In this document: piece by piece, positions 5,958-8,879 of the stretch
Layout: each line of letters opens with the position of its first letter
How positions within the stretch are numbered: position 1 is the stretch's first letter
Assembly: GCA_036570545.1 (NCBI GenBank)
Contig: DATCXZ010000204.1
Location: forward strand, 1-8,879
DNA: 8,879 bases
From: Pelagibius sp036570545
GTDB taxonomy: Bacteria; Pseudomonadota; Alphaproteobacteria; Kiloniellales; Kiloniellaceae
Reading direction: 5' to 3'
Program-made: the position numbers and the translations under genes
Notes under the pieces: model-generated
What the model was told of the DNA's origin: nothing
What the model saw: only the letters and a program-made list of their open reading frames with translations
The model's database searches: none

Positions 5958-6697
5958 TTCTGTTCCCGGCCATCGACCTCAAGGACGGCCAGGCCGTGCG
6001 CCTGCTGCGCGGCGACATGGCCAGCGCAACGGTGTTCAACGAAGATCCGGCTGCCCAGGCGCGCAGCTTTGCCGACGCCGGCTTCCAGTGGGTCCACCTG
6101 GTCGATCTCAATGGCGCCTTCGAAGGGCGCCCGGCCAACGCGCCGGCGGTCGAGGCGATCCTCGCCGCGGTCGACCTGCCGGTGCAGCTCGGCGGCGGCA
6201 TCCGCGACATGGCGACGGTCGAGCGCTGGCTGGCGCTCGGCGTCAGGCGTGTCATCCTCGGCACCGTGGCGGTAAAGAACCCGGGCTTGGTGCGCGAGGC
6301 CTGCCGCGCCTTCCCGGACCGCGTGGTGCTCGGCATCGACGCACGCGGCGGCCGCGTCGCCGTCGAGGGCTGGGCCGAGGTCAGCGAGCTCTCCGCCCTG
6401 GAGCTGGCGCGCCGCTTTGCGGATGCCGGCGCCGCCGCCATCGTCTACACCGACATCGACCGCGACGGCGCCTTGCAGGGCGCCAACGTCGCGGCGACCC
6501 GCGCACTTGCGGAGGCCATCGAAACGCCGGTCATCGCCTCCGGCGGCGTCGCCTCGCTCGACGATCTCGCTGCCTTCCTCGCCATCGCCGAGGTCGGCAT
6601 CGAGGGCGTGATCTCCGGGCGCGCGCTCTACGACGGGCGCATCGATCCAGCGGCCGCCCTCGCCCTTCTCGCCCGCGTACCCAGCGGGGCCGCCTGA
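5954..6697 (+). CDS. hisA: Phosphoribosylformimino-AICAR-phosphate (ProFAR) isomerase HisA
   Basis: HisA performs the Amadori rearrangement of ProFAR to PRFAR, the substrate of HisHF. The 247-residue (beta-alpha)8 barrel starts MILFPAIDLKDGQ with catalytic D8. The second catalytic region is VVLGIDA, with D129, and YTDIDRDG at 165-172 follows. Phosphate is held by the repeated half-barrel motifs LGGGIR (79-84), ASGGVAS (195-201) and ISGRALY (220-226). Length is normal. The reading frame stays open far upstream, but ATG 5954 is the true start: it overlaps the GNAT stop, has GGAAGG nine bases upstream and gives the canonical N-terminus. The stop TGA shares its last base with the hisF ATG (TGATG). 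Confidence 0.98.
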   Translation: MILFPAIDLKDGQAVRLLRGDMASATVFNEDPAAQARSFADAGFQWVHLVDLNGAFEGRPANAPAVEAILAAVDLPVQLGGGIRDMATVERWLALGVRRVILGTVAVKNPGLVREACRAFPDRVVLGIDARGGRVAVEGWAEVSELSALELARRFADAGAAAIVYTDIDRDGALQGANVAATRALAEAIETPVIASGGVASLDDLAAFLAIAEVGIEGVISGRALYDGRIDPAAALALLARVPSGAA

Positions 6698-7524
6698 TGC
6701 TCACGGTGCGCGTCATTCCCTGCCTGGACGTGAAGGACGGCCGCGTGGTGAAAGGCGTGAATTTCGTCGACCTGGTCGACGCCGGCGACCCGGTGGAGCA
6801 GGCGCAGGTCTACGATGCCGCCGGCGCCGACGAGCTCTGCTTTCTCGACATCACGGCAAGCCACGAGAACCGGGGCATCCTGCTCGACGTCGTGCGCCGC
6901 ACCGCCGAGCGCTGCTTCATGCCGCTCACCGTCGGTGGCGGCGTGCGCAGCATCGAGGACATTCGCCAGTTGCTGCTGGCCGGCGCCGACAAGGTCTCGA
7001 TCAACACGGCCGCCGTGCACAACCCGGACTTCGTGCGCGAGGCGGCGGAAAAGTTCGGCAGCCAGTGCATCGTGGTCGCGCTCGATGCGAAGTCGGTGTC
7101 GCGCCCTGGAGAGCCGGAGACGTTCGAGATTTTCACCCACGGCGGGCGCAACGCAACCGGGCTCGATGCCGTCGCGTGGGCGCAGCGCATGTGCGCCCTC
7201 GGCGCCGGCGAGATCCTGCTCACCTCGATGGACCGCGACGGCACCAAGGCGGGCTATAACCTGCCGCTTACCCGCGCGGTGGCCGATGCCGTGCCGGTTC
7301 CGGTGATCGCCTCGGGCGGCGTCGGCACACTGGAGCACCTGGCCGAGGGCGTTGTCGAGGGCCACGCTTCGGCCGTGCTGGCCGCCTCGATCTTCCACTT
7401 CGGCACGTTTTCCATCGCCGAGGCCAAGGCCTGCCTCGCCGCCCACGGATTGCCAGTACGTCCGGTCGCGGTGCGGCCGGTCGCCGGGCAGCCGGCGCCA
7501 TCCAGCGGGAGCGCTTCGCCATGA
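6697..7524 (+). CDS. hisF: Imidazole glycerol phosphate synthase cyclase subunit HisF
   Basis: HisF is the cyclase half of IGP synthase. It combines ammonia from HisH with PRFAR to give imidazole-glycerol phosphate and AICAR. The barrel carries both catalytic aspartates, D11 (IPCLDVKDGRVVKG) and D130 (VVALDAK), K19, and the phosphate loops TVGGGV (78-83) and ASGGVGT (about 205-211). At 275 residues it is about 20 longer than usual. Family members typically end just after a G-I-P-V-R-L-like sequence, whereas here GLPVRP continues into a Pro/Ala/Ser-rich tail containing the near repeat VRPVAVRPVAG. The frame is open upstream, but ATG 6697 is fixed by the TGATG overlap with hisA and the canonical MLTVRVIPCLD start. 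The stop overlaps hisE (ATGA at 7521-7524). Confidence 0.98.
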   Translation: MLTVRVIPCLDVKDGRVVKGVNFVDLVDAGDPVEQAQVYDAAGADELCFLDITASHENRGILLDVVRRTAERCFMPLTVGGGVRSIEDIRQLLLAGADKVSINTAAVHNPDFVREAAEKFGSQCIVVALDAKSVSRPGEPETFEIFTHGGRNATGLDAVAWAQRMCALGAGEILLTSMDRDGTKAGYNLPLTRAVADAVPVPVIASGGVGTLEHLAEGVVEGHASAVLAASIFHFGTFSIAEAKACLAAHGLPVRPVAVRPVAGQPAPSSGSASP

Positions 7525-7859
7525 CGCAGAATCCCCCCGACGGCTCGGTGCTCGATGCGCTCTACGCGGTGATCGAGAGCCGCCGCGGCGCCGATCCCGA
7601 CAGCTCGCACACCGCGCGCCTGTTCCATCGCGGCCTCGACAAGATCGCCCAGAAGGTCGGCGAGGAAGCGGTGGAGACGGTGATCGAAGGAACGCGCGGT
7701 CGCCGGCAGGGCGTGGTGAACGAGTCGGCCGACCTGCTCTACCACCTGCTGGTGCTGTGGGCCGCCAGCGGCGTAAAGCCGGCCGAGGTGTGGGCGGCCC
7801 TGGAGGGCCGCAAGGGCATTTCCGGCATTGCCGAAAAGGCCGCGCGTCCTCAAGAATAG
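7521..7859 (+). CDS. hisE: Phosphoribosyl-ATP pyrophosphatase HisE
   Basis: HisE removes pyrophosphate from phosphoribosyl-ATP, the second step of histidine synthesis. The 112-residue all-helical protein belongs to the MazG-like NTP pyrophosphohydrolase fold. The metal-binding helices are clear: KIAQKVGEEAVETVIE with E48, E49 and E52, then NESADLLYHLLVLW with E68 and D71. It is a stand-alone HisE; there is no HisI (cyclohydrolase) domain fused to it and no hisI in the window. ATG 7521 overlaps the hisF stop and has GGGAG about nine bases upstream. It is the last gene of the overlapping run; the HIT gene follows after 48 bases, probably on the same transcript. Confidence 0.97.
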   Translation: MTQNPPDGSVLDALYAVIESRRGADPDSSHTARLFHRGLDKIAQKVGEEAVETVIEGTRGRRQGVVNESADLLYHLLVLWAASGVKPAEVWAALEGRKGISGIAEKAARPQE

Positions 7860-7907
7860 AGCGCGAGTCTGACGACGCAAAGCCAACGAGCGTAACGGAG
7901 AAGCGTG

Positions 7908-8276
7908 ATGGCCTACGACGACAGCAATGTCTTTGCCAAGATCCTGCGCGGCGAGATCCCCTGCAACAAGATCTACGAGGACGAGCACGTGCTGGCCTTT
8001 CACGACATTCAGCCGCAGGCCCGGGTACACGTGCTGGTCATCCCGAAAGGCGCCTACGTCTCCTTCGCCGACTTCTCGCGCGATGCCAGCGAGGCGGAGG
8101 TCACCGGCCTCTTCCGCGCTGCCGGCAAGATCGCCAAGGATCTCGGCATCGAAGACGACGGCTACCGCGTCCTCGCCAATACCGGCCGCAACGGCCACCA
8201 GGAGGTGCCGCACTTCCACCTCCACATCTTCGGCGGCCAACCGCTCGGCCGCATGATCCGTCCGCCGCAGGGGTGA
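7908..8276 (+). CDS. HIT-family (HinT-like) nucleoside phosphoramidase
   Basis: This is a 122-residue histidine-triad protein of the HinT branch. The active-site motif HFHLHIFGG has H102, H104 and H106, and N-terminal SNVFAKILRGEIPCNKIYEDE, HVLVIPK and NTGRNGHQEV are typical of the branch. HinT enzymes hydrolyse purine nucleoside phosphoramidates and aminoacyl-adenylates in the cytoplasm. ATG 7908 is preferred over GTG 7905 because GGAG at 7897-7900 lies seven bases upstream and the family starts with a single Met. It follows hisE by 48 bases in the same direction with no terminator between, and is probably the last gene of the operon. A link to histidine synthesis is not established; co-expression is inferred from order. 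Confidence 0.95.
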   Translation: MAYDDSNVFAKILRGEIPCNKIYEDEHVLAFHDIQPQARVHVLVIPKGAYVSFADFSRDASEAEVTGLFRAAGKIAKDLGIEDDGYRVLANTGRNGHQEVPHFHLHIFGGQPLGRMIRPPQG

Positions 8277-8327
8277 GGTCTTCGCACATCGCGCGCAAGG
8301 TGGGCTCGTTCTCTCCACCTCCACGGC

Positions 8328-8360
8328 TGTCGTCCCGGCACCTGTTGCCGGGACCCATTG
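8328..8360 (+). repeat. REP-like palindromic unit, copy 1
   Basis: This 33-bp unit begins TGTCGTCCCGG and ends CCGGGACCCATTG. Inside it GTCCCGGCA pairs with TGCCGGGAC around the loop CCTGT (nine pairs). It matches copy 2 in reverse orientation at both conserved ends, with only the stem tip and loop differing. It resembles the GTCGTCCCGG-type REP elements frequent between alphaproteobacterial genes, and could act as the terminator of the his-HIT operon. Confidence 0.75.
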
Positions 8361-8419
8361 TCCTGGCCATTCGTTAAGTCGTCTATTTCATTCCACACAG
8401 GATCGCCACGCGGTGACGC

Positions 8420-8452
8420 CAATGGGTCCCGGGGACAAGCCCCGGGACGACA
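8420..8452 (-). repeat. REP-like palindromic unit, copy 2 (inverted)
   Basis: Read on the minus strand this unit begins TGTCGTCCCGG and ends CCGGGACCCATTG, like copy 1. Its internal stem is GTCCCGGGG/CCCCGGGAC with loop ACAAG (nine pairs). The two units face each other across 59 bases, forming a 125-bp composite (8328-8452) with inverted 33-bp ends, similar in layout to a BIME or a very small MITE. No open frame for mobility is present. Confidence 0.75.
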
Positions 8453-8518
8453 ACGGTGTGTGTGCTTGCGGCCAAGGCCGCAAAGCTTCGCTGCGCATCG
8501 AAGTATGCCCGTAGACCC

Positions 8519-8548
8519 TTGCGCTTGCGGACACGCCTCGCCTATCAT
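8519..8548 (+). promoter_or_regulatory. Promoter for the ArsR-type gene
   Basis: TTGCGC (8519-8524) and TATCAT (8543-8548) are 18 bases apart. The -10 box matches TATAAT at five of six positions and the -35 box matches TTGACA at only three of six. The -10 box ends six bases before ATG 8555, so transcription would start at about the first base of the start codon. No ribosome site is visible, as expected for a leaderless mRNA. Confidence 0.45.
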
Positions 8549-8554
8549 CGAGAT

Positions 8555-8879
8555 ATGACTGTCGATCCTTCCTTTGCTCTTGTGGGCGCGCTCATCGGGG
8601 TGCCGGCGCGGGCCAACATGATGGCCGCTCTTATGGACGGACGCGCGCAGACGGCCAGCGAGCTGGCCTTTGTTGCCGGGGTGACGCCGCAGACGGCGAG
8701 CAGCCACCTCGCCAAGCTGATTGACGCCGGCCTGCTGGCGGTCGAGCGGCAGGGCCGTCACCGCTACTATCGCCTTGCCGGCCCGGCCGTCGCGGAGGCT
8801 CTGGAGCCACTCAGCCACCTCGCTCCGCCAAGCCGGGCGCCGGAGCGCCGCCGCGTGCAGCTCCGCCGCGTGGGCGAGC
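8555..8879 (+). CDS. ArsR-type winged-helix regulator, 5' part (cut by window end)
   Basis: The first 108 codons of an ArsR/SmtB-like transcription regulator run into the window edge without a stop. Residues 5-27 form the first helices (FALVGALIGVPARANMMAAL). The HTH is about 32-57, TASELAFVAGVTPQTASSHLAKL, followed by the wing LLAVERQGRHRYYRLAG (60-76). The ELCVCDL metal site of classical arsenic sensors is absent and no cysteine occurs in the visible part, so metal sensing by thiols is unlikely. Residues 91-108 are Arg/Pro-rich. ATG 8555 gives the full conserved N-terminus and has no ribosome site, but a -10-like box lies six bases upstream. Its target is probably itself or a gene beyond the window; this cannot be told here. 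Confidence 0.88.
   Translation, partial: MTVDPSFALVGALIGVPARANMMAALMDGRAQTASELAFVAGVTPQTASSHLAKLIDAGLLAVERQGRHRYYRLAGPAVAEALEPLSHLAPPSRAPERRRVQLRRVGE

Larger units (their letters stand above)
8277..8554. other. Non-coding region with REP-like pair and arsR-type promoter
   Basis: This 278-bp stretch has no convincing reading frame. It holds a weak stem AGGTGG/CCACCT (8298-8320, 11-base loop) just after the HIT gene, two inverted 33-bp REP-like units, a palindrome TTGCGGCC-AA-GGCCGCAA (8466-8483), a small CTTCG/CGAAG repeat just after it, and a promoter abutting the last gene. The spacer between the REP-like units is richer in A/T than the genes around it. Confidence 0.7.

Noticed and set aside
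6088..6696. Possible HisA-HisF-like fusion through the open frame before hisF
   Set aside because: The upstream part is an out-of-frame shadow of hisA, rich in Arg and Gly; hisF starts at ATG 6697.
7254..8324. A 356-codon minus-strand frame across hisF, hisE and HIT
   Set aside because: It is antisense to three well-defined genes and runs into the REP-like region; there is no domain signature.
1..8879. CRISPR array, prophage, transposase, tRNA or rRNA
   Set aside because: No regularly spaced direct repeats, no integrase or transposase motifs, and no cloverleaf or rRNA-like sequence was seen on either strand.

Overview
This window is high-GC DNA of ordinary chromosomal character. Protein sequences and gene order point to an alphaproteobacterium, most likely of the Rhodospirillales type. 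The evidence is a his cluster of the form hisB-hisH-GNAT-hisA-hisF-hisE-HIT lying divergently from hslV-hslU, an Smr-domain gene beside hslUV, and REP-like palindromes of a kind common in that class. The assignment rests on recognition of families and synteny, not on a search.

Layout. Positions 2-370 (+) hold the C-terminal part of an Smr-domain protein, cut by the window edge. Positions 452-1910 (+) hold three genes joined by ATGA stop/start overlaps: a GFA-fold zinc protein, a small XRE-type HTH regulator and a PAS_5-type sensor protein. They converge on hslU. The 56-bp gap between them is filled by an imperfect palindrome that also contains both stop codons and probably ends transcription in both directions. 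Positions 1967-3884 (-) hold hslV-hslU, the HslUV chaperone-protease, with an 8-nt overlap. A heat-shock-like promoter lies so close to the hslV ATG that the mRNA may be leaderless.

A 196-bp divergent region (3885-4080) separates hslV from the histidine cluster on the + strand: hisB (4081-4668), hisH (4741-5391), a GNAT acetyltransferase (5388-5957), hisA (5954-6697), hisF (6697-7524), hisE (7521-7859) and a HIT/HinT-like hydrolase (7908-8276). From hisH to hisE every junction is an ATGA or TGATG overlap, so this is one tightly coupled operon. HisE and HisA carry out the second hydrolysis of phosphoribosyl-ATP and the isomerisation. HisH/HisF form IGP synthase and HisB dehydrates its product. 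hisG, hisI, hisC and hisD are not in the window. The GNAT protein has no known role in histidine synthesis.

Positions 8277-8554 are non-coding and hold a pair of inverted 33-bp REP-like hairpins around a 59-bp spacer, a smaller palindrome, and a promoter for the last gene. That gene (8555 to the window end) is the N-terminal 108 codons of an ArsR-type winged-helix regulator without cysteines. Overall this is mostly housekeeping DNA. I see no CRISPR array, transposase, phage gene, tRNA or rRNA, and nothing that amounts to a clearly new system. The points worth a second look are the palindromic elements, the two possible leaderless promoters, the HslV propeptide, the GNAT gene inside the his operon and the GFA-HTH-PAS cassette.
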